A DNA stretch of 64,000 nt. Source: an uncultured Latescibacterota bacterium. Lineage in GTDB: Bacteria; Latescibacterota; UBA2968. The notes under the pieces are model-generated. The model saw only the letters and a program-made list of their open reading frames with translations. It was not told the DNA's origin and searched no databases. The position numbers and the translations under genes are program-made. Numbering within the stretch: position 1 is the first letter of the stretch; every line of letters starts with the position of its first letter. This document shows, piece after piece, positions 25,903-35,584 of this stretch. The stretch is taken from the NCBI GenBank assembly GCA_951812755.1, contig OX638329.1, positions 1-64,000 on the forward strand, read 5' to 3'.

Positions 25903-26139
25903 ATGAACGAAACTACAGAATTGAGAGGCAGGCAAACCGAACACGCGGAACGGCTGATCAGATTGGAAACGCTAATTGAGCAGAACCAGGAACGTGTGAA
26001 CCGTTATGAGGAAGACCAGAGGTCTTTTGTAAACCGATATGAGGAAGACCAGCGGGAAGCGCGAAGCTGGCAAAAGTGGACTGTTACTCTTATGTGTGGC
26101 AGTTGGATTACGCTTATGGCGGCTATTTTATTGAAATAA
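25903..26139 (+). CDS. Small coiled-coil protein with C-terminal membrane helix
   Basis: The protein has 78 aa. The start ATG at 25903 is preceded by AAAGGAGAA. A heptad-rich charged helix (about 5-55) includes an internal repeat (VNRYEEDQR twice), followed by one hydrophobic helix (about 60-77, VTLMCGSWITLMAAILL). It resembles small hypothetical membrane-tethered coiled coils found in many bacteria. No function assigned. Confidence 0.55.
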   Translation: MNETTELRGRQTEHAERLIRLETLIEQNQERVNRYEEDQRSFVNRYEEDQREARSWQKWTVTLMCGSWITLMAAILLK

Positions 26140-26165
26140 AGGGCCACAATTGGGGAAAAAAAGAA

Positions 26166-26206
26166 ACGCCCCTTTCGGGGCGTCGAGCCAACGATACTAT
26201 CGTTGG
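26166..26206. terminator. Two adjacent hairpins
   Basis: A GC-rich stem (ACGCCCC-tttc-GGGGCGT, 26166-26183) and a perfect 9-bp palindrome (CCAACGATA-c-TATCGTTGG, 26188-26206). Only on the minus strand is the first stem followed by a T-run, so it may end leftward read-through from 27 kb; the second could be an operator. Confidence 0.45.
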
Positions 26207-26327
26207 GGTGGTAAAAGAAATCTACCTAAATATGTTATTTTGTCAAGAAAGAATTTCTGTACACCTATGTATAATTTCATGATAAAAAAATACCTTGTGT
26301 CCCATATTAGACAGGGAGAATCCATTG

Positions 26328-26945
26328 ATGCAGCGCGTATTGGTGTACGTTGATGGGTTCAATCTCTACTACGGCCTCAGATCCAAAGGCTGGCGGCGCT
26401 ACTATTGGCTCGACATATATCGTCTAGCAGAGAAACTGCTACGCCCCGACCAGAGTTTGGTAGCTGTCAGGTATTTTACCGCCAGATTGCACAAGGCAAC
26501 CGAGCCAGAGAAACAAGAGCGGCAGAAAATCTACCTGGAGGCATTGACTACACTCTCAGACCTGTACATCCATTACGGATACTACATCCAGAAAGACATG
26601 ACCTGTAGGAAGTGTAGCGCTACCTGGAAAACCTACGAGGAAAAGATGACCGACGTGAATATCGCGGTCGAATTTCTCGGCGACGCTCAAGATGATGTCT
26701 TTGACACAGCAATCATCATCTCTGGCGACAGTGACCTGACTCGCCCTGTAATCTCTTTCCACAAACGCTATCCGGAAAAACGGGTGGTTATCGCATTCCC
26801 ACCGAGGCGTGTTTCTAAACACTTGCGTAATGTAGCGACTGCGTATTTTAACATAGGCCGCAAGAAACTCAGTGACAGTCAGTTACCTGACCAGATTACC
26901 AAAACCGATGGGTATATCCTTAGCAAGCCCTCAAAGTGGCGTTGA
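26328..26945 (+). CDS. NYN-domain (PIN-like) putative nuclease
   Basis: The protein has 205 aa. The ATG at 26328 follows CAGGGAGAA and directly starts the fold. NYN/PIN-type acidic residues are visible: VYVDGFNLYYG near the N-terminus, MTDVNIAVE near 105-112, and IISGDSDLTRPV near 130-140. A CRKC pair near residue 90 could bind metal. NYN proteins are often RNases, acting in RNA turnover or in toxin- or defence-associated systems. No obvious partner gene is adjacent. Role unknown. Confidence 0.75.
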   Translation: MQRVLVYVDGFNLYYGLRSKGWRRYYWLDIYRLAEKLLRPDQSLVAVRYFTARLHKATEPEKQERQKIYLEALTTLSDLYIHYGYYIQKDMTCRKCSATWKTYEEKMTDVNIAVEFLGDAQDDVFDTAIIISGDSDLTRPVISFHKRYPEKRVVIAFPPRRVSKHLRNVATAYFNIGRKKLSDSQLPDQITKTDGYILSKPSKWR

Positions 26946-27056
26946 GCATCTCGAATAAGCGCGTTGATTTTCTTAAACATGCTTTTGCTGGTCTGATACC
27001 AATAGAGATAATTTTTCCAAGCACCAGCATGGAAACTGATGTTTCTCATTCTTCGA

Positions 27057-28175
27057 TTACCCCAACCATCGCTTTCGAGGAAACCGTGCATATACGTACT
27101 GACTGTCGTACGTATTGTCCTCCGCGTAGGACGAGTGTCCACCCAGCAGATCGCACGCATATCTCTCGATCTCTTCATCCACCAGATCAACACCTAAGCC
27201 CGGACCCTCGGGAATCGCGATATAACTATCGACCACTTCCGGCTGCGGAGCCATCACCTCATACCGCGCCTGAACATCGCCCGTTCGGTGCTCCCAGATC
27301 AAGAAATTTGGCAGCGTCGCGCACAGATGAAGAGACGCGATCTCTCCCACCGGACCCAGCGATCCATCGTGCGGCGCAAACTGGATATAGTGCGCCTCGG
27401 CCATACCCGCGAGCTTCTTCATCTGAGACAAACCCCCGAATCGTCCAGCATCCGGCTGAATAACATCCACAATCTCGCGTTCAATAAGCTCGCGAGCACC
27501 GAAGACATAAGCGAGCCGTTCCCCCGCAGCAAGGGGGATATTAATCGCTTCGGACACGCGCGCAAGCGCCTCCACATTCTCGGGCGCGACTGGTTCCTCA
27601 TAAAAAAACACCCCGAATTCTTCCAGTCTGCGCCCCATAGAGATCGCATCGCGCGTCGTCATCCACGGCATCCCGTGCAGATCGACCATAATATCAATAT
27701 CGTCTCCCACCTCATTGCGTATCGCCGTAATATCGCGGATACAATGCTCAATCCCCCCCATCTTGAGACCAGTAAAGCCCTGATCCACGAGTTCCCTGGC
27801 GCGCTCAGCCGTATTCGCGTGCGTGTACACCCGCAAGCGCTCACGCATTTGACCGCCCAGCAATTGCCAGACCGGCATATTAAACGCCTTCCCCTTAATA
27901 TCCCACAGCGCTATCTCAATCGCCGAAATCGCACCCGCGCCCACAATGCCCGACATCCCGTGGGTCTGCAAAAACATCTTGCTCCACAACCGCTCGATAT
28001 TAAAGGGATCCTCGCCAATAATCAAGCTCGCCTTGTGGTGAATCTCCGTCTGAATACTCGGCCATGCAGTCGCCTCTCCCACGCCATAGATCCCCTCATC
28101 CGTAAAAACCCTGCAAAACAAGAAATTTCTGCCATCCTGCCCAGCAGTATAGGTCTTGACATCCGTAATCTTCAT
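27057..28175 (-). CDS. Enolase-superfamily D-galactonate-dehydratase-like enzyme
   Basis: The protein has 372 aa. It starts MKITDVKTYTAG and shows the family layout: barrel with GFTGLKMGG (near 155), metal ligands Asp of MVDLHGMPW (near 182), Glu of FYEEPVAP (near 210) and Glu of AAGERLAY (near 236), and the His of FAPHDGSLGP (near 300). This pattern fits galactonate/mannonate-type dehydratases that convert sugar acids to 2-keto-3-deoxy acids. It is last in a leftward group with the membrane protein and the mannonate-dehydratase-like gene. Exact substrate not provable by eye. Confidence 0.8.
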   Translation of the reverse strand: MKITDVKTYTAGQDGRNFLFCRVFTDEGIYGVGEATAWPSIQTEIHHKASLIIGEDPFNIERLWSKMFLQTHGMSGIVGAGAISAIEIALWDIKGKAFNMPVWQLLGGQMRERLRVYTHANTAERARELVDQGFTGLKMGGIEHCIRDITAIRNEVGDDIDIMVDLHGMPWMTTRDAISMGRRLEEFGVFFYEEPVAPENVEALARVSEAINIPLAAGERLAYVFGARELIEREIVDVIQPDAGRFGGLSQMKKLAGMAEAHYIQFAPHDGSLGPVGEIASLHLCATLPNFLIWEHRTGDVQARYEVMAPQPEVVDSYIAIPEGPGLGVDLVDEEIERYACDLLGGHSSYAEDNTYDSQYVYARFPRKRWLG

Positions 28176-28240
28176 GCCATCACTCCTCCATATCCGCCTT
28201 CATCCGCGCCATCCGCGTCATCTGCCTAATCCGCGATCGA

Positions 28241-30247
28241 TCAGGGATCGCAATGAATCTCGTGCCCCTCTCCGGGAAACCAGAAAACATCGACAAAAAC
28301 ACCCAGAAAAACGCCCGCGATATAGCCCATAATCATACCCAGAAAAAAGGGCGCATAATGCCGATAGCGTTCCAAACCGCCCAACTTCATAATAATCGTC
28401 TTCACGCCCCACATCAGGAAAATACTAAAAGAATTATCCTGCATCTCGACCATGCCACAGATCGTAAAACCAATGGGATGGATCGGAAAGCCCGGGAAAC
28501 GATACCGCAAAAAGTAGAGCGTAGCCGTAAAAATGCCGCCTATACCCATAAACAAAAAGCGATTCCAGTCCGTAAACAGCACATCGCCTTGAATTCGAGA
28601 TACAGCCAGCCGACTAAAACCCGCCCCATTGAGAGATCCAATACCCTTAAATGTCGTCCGACCAAAATTGGCACTGCCAATACCGTAATACCCCTGATAT
28701 ATGACAAAGATGATAACCACTGCCGCGCCGAGCAAACACCCGACGAGCACAGTCGGCGCCACGGCTTTGCGGCTGCGTTTTGCCATCGCCATGCTCAACC
28801 GCGGAACATGCGCCATCTGCGTCGTCGCAAACGTCTTCCCATCAGCCACAAGACTCATCGTAAGCGTCAAAATAGAAGCACCAGCATGCCCCATGTTCCC
28901 CACACCGACGGCATGCCATGTAAACCCCGGTGCCGTGAGCGGCACCCGAAGATAGACCAGACCGCTCTCCACGACAATACGGGACATCCCCACAAACAGA
29001 ACGAGCATCGCAAACGACCAGGCGAGAATCGTCTCCGGCCCCATCCCCGCGCGCCAAAGCCACAAAAAAACAAAACCGCAACACACCAGCAAAAGCCAGA
29101 CAGACGTGCGATAAGACATAATCTCTTCGGAATCATCTACACTTTCATCGCGCAAAAACGCCTTGCGAAAAACATCTCGAAAATGAGACCGCGCAATCCA
29201 GAACCCCCAGCCGACAAAAACGGCCATCCCTCCAAATGTCATCCAGCCAATCGCCGGATGGCTCGAACTCCACGGATCATTCGCACCCAGATCCAGACCA
29301 AAGCGGTTGAACAGCCCCACCACACAAATCTGAACCACATGGAAGAACCACAGGCTGAAAAGCACCTCCAGCTTGGTGAAATACCCCAGACAAAACGTGA
29401 GCAACACAAACGTAGTCACAATACTCGGAAAACCCGGCGCAACCGAAATCACATGCCGCCCATATCGCCCCGCCAGGAATGGAAACATCGGTAAATTAAC
29501 AGTGAACCACGTGAACACATTCCACGCAATAATGGCAAACGTAAGACCAAATCCCCATTGAAAAAGGCGATTGCGTACAAGCGTCCTCAGCGTACCCGTC
29601 GTACCCGAAACACCCGTGAGTTCCAGCAGCGCGGTAGCAACCGGAAAAGACAGCCGCTCGTATTCCATCCACTGTTTCCGCAACAAAACGCTCAGACACA
29701 GATGAATCGTCAAAATGCTCGCAATCAGAGCACCCCACCAGAAAAGCACCGAAAACCACTCACCCCATGGGAACGCTGCACCGGGCACTTGCCCCTCGTA
29801 AAAACCGCGCACCGCATCGCGATTGGTAATCGTCGTCCAACTCGGCATATACGGCAAGAGCAACTCATCGAACCGATTCTCTGGCGATGCGTAATACGCC
29901 GGCATCGTCAGCATCTGCAAAAACCACACCGTGAGCCACTCGCCCTGCATAGTAGAAGCGACAAAGCCGATACAGCAAACCGTGAGCAATTCCGTCGGAG
30001 AAAACCCAATACCGCGCCGCTCGAGAAAAGCGTTCAGAATCAGAAGCCCCACGAAAGGAATGAGCATCGCCATCGAAAGATGCGAATGATCAGCCCGCGT
30101 TGAATTCACCACAAAGCTGGTATAAGTCGGCCACAGGGGCATGAGCATAGCCATACCCAGCCCAATCAGGAGGGATCGTTTGGTAATAACGGAAGAGCCT
30201 TCAGCGGTTTCGCGTTTGGGAAGGCGCGGTTCTGGAGATGCAGACAT
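28241..30247 (-). CDS. Polytopic membrane protein (DUF6785/OPT-like)
   Basis: The protein has 668 aa with many hydrophobic helices: LLIGLGMAMLMPLW, AMLIPFVGLLILNAF, a large loop of about 120 residues, then about 10 further helices to the C-terminus. It resembles the DUF6784/DUF6785 membrane proteins found next to sugar-acid genes in uncultured bacteria, possibly related to oligopeptide-type transporters; this assignment is from memory of the pattern. Its start is 3 bp after the stop of the mannonate-dehydratase-like gene, so the two are coupled. A transport role for the cluster's substrate is inference. Confidence 0.65.
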   Translation of the reverse strand: MSASPEPRLPKRETAEGSSVITKRSLLIGLGMAMLMPLWPTYTSFVVNSTRADHSHLSMAMLIPFVGLLILNAFLERRGIGFSPTELLTVCCIGFVASTMQGEWLTVWFLQMLTMPAYYASPENRFDELLLPYMPSWTTITNRDAVRGFYEGQVPGAAFPWGEWFSVLFWWGALIASILTIHLCLSVLLRKQWMEYERLSFPVATALLELTGVSGTTGTLRTLVRNRLFQWGFGLTFAIIAWNVFTWFTVNLPMFPFLAGRYGRHVISVAPGFPSIVTTFVLLTFCLGYFTKLEVLFSLWFFHVVQICVVGLFNRFGLDLGANDPWSSSHPAIGWMTFGGMAVFVGWGFWIARSHFRDVFRKAFLRDESVDDSEEIMSYRTSVWLLLVCCGFVFLWLWRAGMGPETILAWSFAMLVLFVGMSRIVVESGLVYLRVPLTAPGFTWHAVGVGNMGHAGASILTLTMSLVADGKTFATTQMAHVPRLSMAMAKRSRKAVAPTVLVGCLLGAAVVIIFVIYQGYYGIGSANFGRTTFKGIGSLNGAGFSRLAVSRIQGDVLFTDWNRFLFMGIGGIFTATLYFLRYRFPGFPIHPIGFTICGMVEMQDNSFSIFLMWGVKTIIMKLGGLERYRHYAPFFLGMIMGYIAGVFLGVFVDVFWFPGEGHEIHCDP

Positions 30248-30250
30248 AGG

Positions 30251-31234
30251 CTACTCTTCATTAACCGCTTGCAGCAGTGCGTGGATATATCCGTACGTGT
30301 ACGCAAAACCGACCTGCCTGGCTTCGGGACCGGAAATACCCGGAACGTGATCGGGCATAATCATATACTCGTAGCCCACTTCCTTAAACGTCCGCAAAGC
30401 CTTGAGCATATCCACATCGCCCTCATCGGGAAACACCTCGACAAAATTGCGAAGACCGCCCTTGATATTGCGGAAATGCACATTGAAAATTTTCTTGCGC
30501 TCTCCAAAATATCGGATCACGTCATACGCGTCCGCACTGGGATCTTCCAGGCTCTCGGACATACAGCCCAGGCAAAAATTCAATCCATTGTACGGACTAT
30601 CGTACAAATCGATAAACTTCTTGAACCCATCCACCATGCCGAGCACGCGCGCAACGCCTCGATACGTCGTCCCATATCCGATACCCGGATCCGAAGGATG
30701 ACACGCCATCTGGATCTTGTACTCCTCCGCCACGGGCATAATATTCTGCAACCAGTGATCAATGCGCGCCCACATCTCGTCTTCATCCGCAGCACCGCCT
30801 TCAAACTCACCCAGAGACTGGTCCAATTTGTCGTACTCAAACGACGACAGCCTCGCGCCCCCGCGTCCGTATCGCGGCTCGGTACGCATATGCCCCAAAA
30901 TCGTGATATTGTAATTAAGCCCGCGCAACCCGGCTTCCGCCGCCATCCTGACCGTCTCGCACATGCGCTCAATAGCGCGATCGCGTTCGTCGCTGGGACC
31001 CAGGAAAATCGCACCAGCTTCGTTTTTAAAAGCACTGCTAGAACCCAACGGAATGTGAATCATCTCGAGATTGATGCCGTATTTGTCAAATCGGTCGCGC
31101 AAGGACTTGATTACATCAGTTGTCCACTCCGCCCAGGGTTCAGACGGCGTTTGATCGACATTAAACACCCCCAGTTGCGCGAGAACCTCAATATCCGTGT
31201 CGTTCCGACACCCCACCTGTGTTCCGATATACAT
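30251..31234 (-). CDS. Mannonate-dehydratase (UxuA)-like TIM-barrel enzyme
   Basis: The protein has 327 aa. I chose the ATG at 31234 (GGAGG just upstream) rather than an upstream in-frame ATG. It is a TIM-barrel/AP-endonuclease-2-like sugar isomerase fold with metal-binding features: LEMIHIP near 55, ACHPSDPG near 190, FCLGCMSE near 235, and the UxuA-type signature NVHFRNIKGG near 260 followed by FPDEGDVDM. This pattern is characteristic of the family that dehydrates D-mannonate to 2-keto-3-deoxygluconate. It is shorter than E. coli UxuA, so a related substrate is possible. It forms one transcript with the membrane protein and the galactonate-dehydratase-like gene. Confidence 0.7.
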   Translation of the reverse strand: MYIGTQVGCRNDTDIEVLAQLGVFNVDQTPSEPWAEWTTDVIKSLRDRFDKYGINLEMIHIPLGSSSAFKNEAGAIFLGPSDERDRAIERMCETVRMAAEAGLRGLNYNITILGHMRTEPRYGRGGARLSSFEYDKLDQSLGEFEGGAADEDEMWARIDHWLQNIMPVAEEYKIQMACHPSDPGIGYGTTYRGVARVLGMVDGFKKFIDLYDSPYNGLNFCLGCMSESLEDPSADAYDVIRYFGERKKIFNVHFRNIKGGLRNFVEVFPDEGDVDMLKALRTFKEVGYEYMIMPDHVPGISGPEARQVGFAYTYGYIHALLQAVNEE

Positions 31235-31321
31235 GATAGCCTCCAATTTGTGAAGTTAGAACTGCGATAGTGCTTTGAATGTCAAAATAAGTTGCGATTC
31301 TCTCAATGTCAATGTGTATGA

Positions 31322-31395
31322 TTGGGCTTTCCATTTGAAAGCCCGATTAAAAAAGCCCCAGAGCAATGAGCTATAGGGCTTTTATTTTTTGTAAC
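31322..31395. terminator. Bidirectional terminator region
   Basis: GGGCTTT-ccattt-GAAAGCCC is followed by AAGCCC ... GGGCTT with T-runs on both strands. It separates the Ldh-type gene from the UxuA-like operon. Confidence 0.6.
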
Positions 31396-31419
31396 GATCA
31401 GCGGTCAGCTAAAAACTTC

Positions 31420-31451
31420 CTGGATCGCGGCTTTAAGCATGCCGCGATGAC
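31420..31451. repeat. BIME-like hairpin unit
   Basis: CTGGATcGCGGC-tttaagcat-GCCGCgATGAC. Same family as at 36362, 37153 and 40540. Confidence 0.6.
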
Positions 31452-31490
31452 AACCTGCCTTCACACTTCTCACTTCCTACTTCACACTTC

Positions 31491-32492
31491 TCAATCCCAG
31501 GGAAGCGGCACCCCCAATCGCGCGCTAACTTCACGTGCGTTTTCCTGCTCCATCTCACCATAGCGAATACCCTCGGCGCGGTGGAGCGCCATGCGCTCTT
31601 CTTCAATCGCGCCCGGCAGCAACGCGCGGTCATGTCCCGGCATCGGCTCGTACGTCTCGCGCACCGTTCTCACCATGTGATCTGACTCAGCTCGAAAAAC
31701 CTCTTCGGAAACCCCTTGATCAACGCGGATCGCAATAACACAACCACCCGCACCTGACGCGCTCCATCTTTCTTTCATCTCATGAGAAGACGGAAGACTC
31801 GCACCTGCCAACCCACCCCCCATAATCGAAGCCACAGCCGTGTACCCAATACTCTTAAAAAAAGCCGCCGGAATCACCTCAAACAAAGCCTCAAACTCCG
31901 GTCCCCGCTGGTAATCCGCCAAAATACAGGTCGCCGCATCGAGAACAATCGGAGGCTCGTCGCCAGAGGGAATCGCAAAACATATTGGAGGATTGCCAAA
32001 AAAGCCGAGAAGCGGTCCCCTGCCATCCCTCTTTGCATTGCCCAGCTGCCTGCCCTGCACGCAAAAACCAATACACCCGGCCTCGGAGCACATCCGCGCA
32101 TAATGACCCGCCGAACCAATATGCCCCACATGCCGCGCCAGCCCCATACCCATACCCACCTCTTGAGCTTTGCGAATCGCGTGCTCTGCCGCGCGCACCA
32201 TCGGGAGATATCCCACCGTGCCATCCCCATCAATAACAGCACATGTCGGCGTCTCGCCGATCACCCGCACATTGGGACGCGGATTGAGACTCCCATTTTC
32301 AAAACTCTTGCAATAGCCATTAACAGTGCGCGTGCCGTGACTGCGAACACCCCGCAGATCGCTATTGACCAGAAGGCGGCTAATAACCCGCGCGTGCTCG
32401 GTCTCAAGCCCCGCCTTTTCAAAACAAGCCGCAGCAAAATCCAGAAGGCGATCTTCATAGACGCGGACGAATAATTCGGGAGGTTGGTTCAT
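31491..32492 (-). CDS. Ldh/YlbC/YiaK-type NAD(P)-dependent oxidoreductase
   Basis: The protein has 333 aa and belongs to the malate/L-lactate/ureidoglycolate dehydrogenase family, which is distinct from Rossmann LDH. It shows LRGVRSHGTRTVNGY (substrate and catalytic His region, near 48), GHIGSAGHYARMC (near 125) and MGGGLAGASL (near 225). Members reduce alpha-keto acids or 2,3-diketo sugar acids using NAD(P)H. It lies downstream of the 2OG oxygenase with a repeat-containing gap and upstream of a terminator. A sugar-acid role is inferred from the neighbours; a second family member is at 57086. Confidence 0.8.
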   Translation of the reverse strand: MNQPPELFVRVYEDRLLDFAAACFEKAGLETEHARVISRLLVNSDLRGVRSHGTRTVNGYCKSFENGSLNPRPNVRVIGETPTCAVIDGDGTVGYLPMVRAAEHAIRKAQEVGMGMGLARHVGHIGSAGHYARMCSEAGCIGFCVQGRQLGNAKRDGRGPLLGFFGNPPICFAIPSGDEPPIVLDAATCILADYQRGPEFEALFEVIPAAFFKSIGYTAVASIMGGGLAGASLPSSHEMKERWSASGAGGCVIAIRVDQGVSEEVFRAESDHMVRTVRETYEPMPGHDRALLPGAIEEERMALHRAEGIRYGEMEQENAREVSARLGVPLPWD

Positions 32493-32517
32493 GGGAATAA
32501 TCCAAAAGTTAAAAGTG

Positions 32518-32560
32518 GACCTCTCCCCCCGGCCCCCTCTCCTGAGAGGAGAGGAGGAGA
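32518..32560. repeat. C/G-rich palindromic intergenic repeat
   Basis: CCTCTCC ... CCTCTCCTGAGAGGAGAGG; a similar element lies at 44330-44365. Both lie between operon genes. Confidence 0.5.
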
Positions 32561-32639
32561 GAAATCGAGGAATGAAGGAGGTGAAATTAAGTGTTAATAT
32601 AAGCTCTGATGGATAGGAAGGGGGTTAGGGGGTAGGTCT

Positions 32640-33473
32640 TCAAGACCACAAATAAACCTCTGGGTCATCCTCGGACAAGCCGATAAACGACGCCAGCACA
32701 ACGCGGGGTTGAGAGCCTGCGACAAAAGGAACTTCGTGAATCGTCTCCGAATAAAAAAAGTAAAGATCCCCCGGCTCCAGACTAATCTGCACGCGCGCAA
32801 TCCCCTCCTCCTCTGCGTACTCGCGAAACCGCCTCTCCTCGAGAGGGCGTTGAAACGCCGGCGACATCTGCGCCCTGTAAAGAACACCCTCGCCGCTATC
32901 GCCCCGATCCTCGCTATTCTGAAAACAGAGCACCCCCGCAAACTGATGCCTGAACCGGGAAACCGTAAAATTGTAGCGTTTGGAACGCTTGGACACAGAA
33001 TCGTAATGCGGATAATGCCCCACGCCCTCGTGATAAGTTCTAAAAATAGAGGGACCGTAAAGACGTCCATCAACACTCCGAGCCGTCATAACCCGCTTAT
33101 CCGGCAGCATCCTGGCAAGCGCGTCGTACAGCGTCTTCACGGGATCCTCGTACCCATCAAACAAATATGAGAAAAGATCATGCGTCTGACGAGAATGTTC
33201 GTAAAAGGCATCGGGATCATTCCCGTGGTGCCCCAGACTCGTACCGATATCGACCCGGCGGGGACTCCCATCACCCACCTTGCGCGGATCGTAAAGCAAA
33301 CCGCGCTCGTAAAACCGCTCAATAAGAGCCGCACAGTGATCCGACGGAAACGCACGGCGCACGATAACAGCGGGTATCTCGCTCGCCATCATCGCATCGA
33401 ACGGCCGCGGAACCTCCGCAAGAATCTCATCAACAGTACCCTCGACAGGGGACCAGATCGCTGTTTGAGACAT
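32640..33473 (-). CDS. 2-oxoglutarate/Fe(II)-dependent oxygenase
   Basis: The protein has 277 aa. A double-stranded beta-helix fold with the iron facial triad HxD in HYPHYDSV (near 155) and a distal His in SETIHEVPF (near 245), followed by an Arg in SQPRVVLASF that would bind the 2-oxoglutarate carboxylate. It probably hydroxylates a small molecule in the cytoplasm; there is no signal peptide. Its start is 14 bp downstream of the enolase-superfamily gene at 33488. Substrate unknown. Confidence 0.7.
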   Translation of the reverse strand: MSQTAIWSPVEGTVDEILAEVPRPFDAMMASEIPAVIVRRAFPSDHCAALIERFYERGLLYDPRKVGDGSPRRVDIGTSLGHHGNDPDAFYEHSRQTHDLFSYLFDGYEDPVKTLYDALARMLPDKRVMTARSVDGRLYGPSIFRTYHEGVGHYPHYDSVSKRSKRYNFTVSRFRHQFAGVLCFQNSEDRGDSGEGVLYRAQMSPAFQRPLEERRFREYAEEEGIARVQISLEPGDLYFFYSETIHEVPFVAGSQPRVVLASFIGLSEDDPEVYLWS

Positions 33474-33487
33474 CGTGTTCTCCTCTG

Positions 33488-34579
33488 CTACACAGAACTC
33501 AAAGGCTCTGAAATCGCGGCGACCTTCTCCTCATCCAATTCCATCCCCAGCCCCGGACCCTTCGGCACAATCACATAACCCTTCTCGTATTGTATGCGCT
33601 CCTTAACCACATCGCTCTCGTAAAGCAACCCACCCGTTGGATCCCCCGGATAATCGAGATTCTCCACCACAGAACCAAACATCGCCTGAGCCGCCACGCC
33701 AATAGAAAGTTCCTGCGTCGTACCCACCAAACACGACAGACCAGCCGCATCTGCCACCTGTGCGATATGCAGCGCATTTGTAAACCCACCCGCGCCCGAC
33801 AGACTGATATTGAAAATATCGACATACCGGTGCCGGGCAAACTGATAGGCTTGATCCAGCGAACTGACGTGCTCACTGACGGGCAGATCAATGCGCTTTC
33901 GCACCTCGTATTGGCCCTCCAGATCTCTCCGATCAGAAACAGATTCCAGATGAAAAGGCCTGTAGTACCTCAGCAAAACATCCAGCGCCTGCACGACCCG
34001 TTTCCACTTGTGCGCGCCGCTAAAATCGAGAGACTTCAATACGAATTGATCGCCCCAGGACGACTTCACCCCATCCAAAAATATCTCATCTGCCTCCACA
34101 TTGCCGCCGTGATACAGCCGAAACAGATCCTGGCCCTCTTTCATCCGGCGATTGACCCGCGCGATATTCGCCTCGGCATCTTCCCTGGAATAATTCCTGA
34201 AAATCGGATAACACACGCGCCACTTATCCTTCAGCGACCCGCCAAACACACCCGCAACCGACTGCCCCTGAATCTTGCCAATCAAATCGAAAAGACCGAT
34301 CTCAAACCCCGCTCGAATCGCCCCACCCATTCGCAACCGAGACCTCGCCGCGATAGTGATCGTACGCCACGCCCGCGGATCCCTTCCTATGAGCAACGAC
34401 TCATAAGCAGCCTTGACATCATTGAGATCGTACATAACACCCCAATCACCCACATCGGACATCTCCCCCAGACCGATCAAACCCTCATCGGTGTGCATGC
34501 GAATAATAACGTGACGCGATAAATGTCCAGTCTCACGCCTCGACGCAACAGGGGTCAACTCAATACTCGTGATCTTCAT
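33488..34579 (-). CDS. Enolase-superfamily enzyme, divergent
   Basis: The protein has 363 aa. The ATG at 34579 follows GAGGAACTGTT; a longer start at 34600 is less likely. The fold is that of mandelate-racemase-type enzymes. Candidate metal ligands are the Asp in LKSLDFSG, the Glu in HLESVSD and the Glu in VSEHVSS, but the usual KxK catalytic motif is hard to see, so the active site may be altered. It leads a leftward group with the 2OG oxygenase and the Ldh-type gene. Function unassigned beyond the family. Confidence 0.7.
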   Translation of the reverse strand: MKITSIELTPVASRRETGHLSRHVIIRMHTDEGLIGLGEMSDVGDWGVMYDLNDVKAAYESLLIGRDPRAWRTITIAARSRLRMGGAIRAGFEIGLFDLIGKIQGQSVAGVFGGSLKDKWRVCYPIFRNYSREDAEANIARVNRRMKEGQDLFRLYHGGNVEADEIFLDGVKSSWGDQFVLKSLDFSGAHKWKRVVQALDVLLRYYRPFHLESVSDRRDLEGQYEVRKRIDLPVSEHVSSLDQAYQFARHRYVDIFNISLSGAGGFTNALHIAQVADAAGLSCLVGTTQELSIGVAAQAMFGSVVENLDYPGDPTGGLLYESDVVKERIQYEKGYVIVPKGPGLGMELDEEKVAAISEPLSSV

Positions 34580-34750
34580 AACAGTTCCTCCTCTGGTCAA
34601 TACCAGATAGGGGTGTACGACTACGTTAGAGGTTCATCCACATGACGCATCAACAGCTTCCTGGCGTTCCAATCTCAAACTAACGCATATTTCGAGGAAT
34701 ATCAAGTACTACTCGGGACTGGGGCTGGAGCAGGCTAACCGCCGATCACT

Positions 34751-35584
34751 TCAATACTTGCGCGCCAGCGGATCTGCACCGAGAACATTGGGATGGGCAA
34801 TTGCGTCGCGGAGGGCTGTATAGAGAGGAAGAAGACACTCGACATTTTGCGCGAGGGATCGTATCACAAAAAGATCGGGCCTTGGGGAAGCAAAGGAAAA
34901 CAAAAGAGAATCCTGCGAGGATTTCAACAAAGGAGCGAGCGATTGGGAAAGACTTTCGACCAGATATGTAAAACTCTCAGAAGAACCAGCAATAAAAATA
35001 TTAAAAACAACATTATAAGCCCCAAAAGCACCCGTATGTGTTGGCGACAACGCCTCCGGCTCAGAATAATAACGCTCGATCAGAACCGGACGTTCCGCCG
35101 TGTGAATAGTAATATCAGAGCGATAACTCTTATACCCAAAATGCTCGCCAAAAGCCATGCGTCCAGCAGTATGACCATCGGCGAGCACCAGGCATGCGTC
35201 AGACCCCAGATGCCACGTCTGCTCCTGTTCAAAAACACTTCGCGCATAAGGAACAACGGGATCGGGCAAAACAACGGCAAGACCTCCGCCTTCGACCGCA
35301 CCGACAATATCTTGTTTACACGGAATACCATTGGGACTCTTATAAACTTTGGTAAACGCCTGAGTACCCAGATAGAGAGCCGCCCCTTCGCCACAGCGCA
35401 CGCACAGCGTCGTCGCATCCCCCTCGACCATACCGCCCCCATAACTGGAAAGCACAACAGCGCAATAATCGCCCTGTGCGGCGGGATTGAGCAACTTCAA
35501 AGGCGCAACTGAGCGACAGGCGGCAAGGACAGAACGGGAGCCATTGCGGGTCACTTCAATTCTGGAAGAAAGAGAAGACATCAT
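34751..35584 (-). CDS. ureD: Urease accessory protein UreD
   Basis: The protein has 277 aa. It shows typical UreD features: [20 protein letters not shown] (near 48-67), [14 protein letters not shown] and [14 protein letters not shown] (near 105). UreD scaffolds UreF and UreG on apo-urease for nickel delivery. The ATG overlaps the ureG stop by 4 bp (ATGA), so the two are translationally coupled. It is the last gene of the urea locus. Confidence 0.9.
   Translation of the reverse strand: MMSSLSSRIEVTRNGSRSVLAACRSVAPLKLLNPAAQGDYCAVVLSSYGGGMVEGDATTLCVRCGEGAALYLGTQAFTKVYKSPNGIPCKQDIVGAVEGGGLAVVLPDPVVPYARSVFEQEQTWHLGSDACLVLADGHTAGRMAFGEHFGYKSYRSDITIHTAERPVLIERYYSEPEALSPTHTGAFGAYNVVFNIFIAGSSESFTYLVESLSQSLAPLLKSSQDSLLFSFASPRPDLFVIRSLAQNVECLLPLYTALRDAIAHPNVLGADPLARKY

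Noticed and set aside
28253-29494. Plus-strand 413-aa open frame
   Set aside because: Opposite the membrane-protein gene; highly basic and without domain signs.
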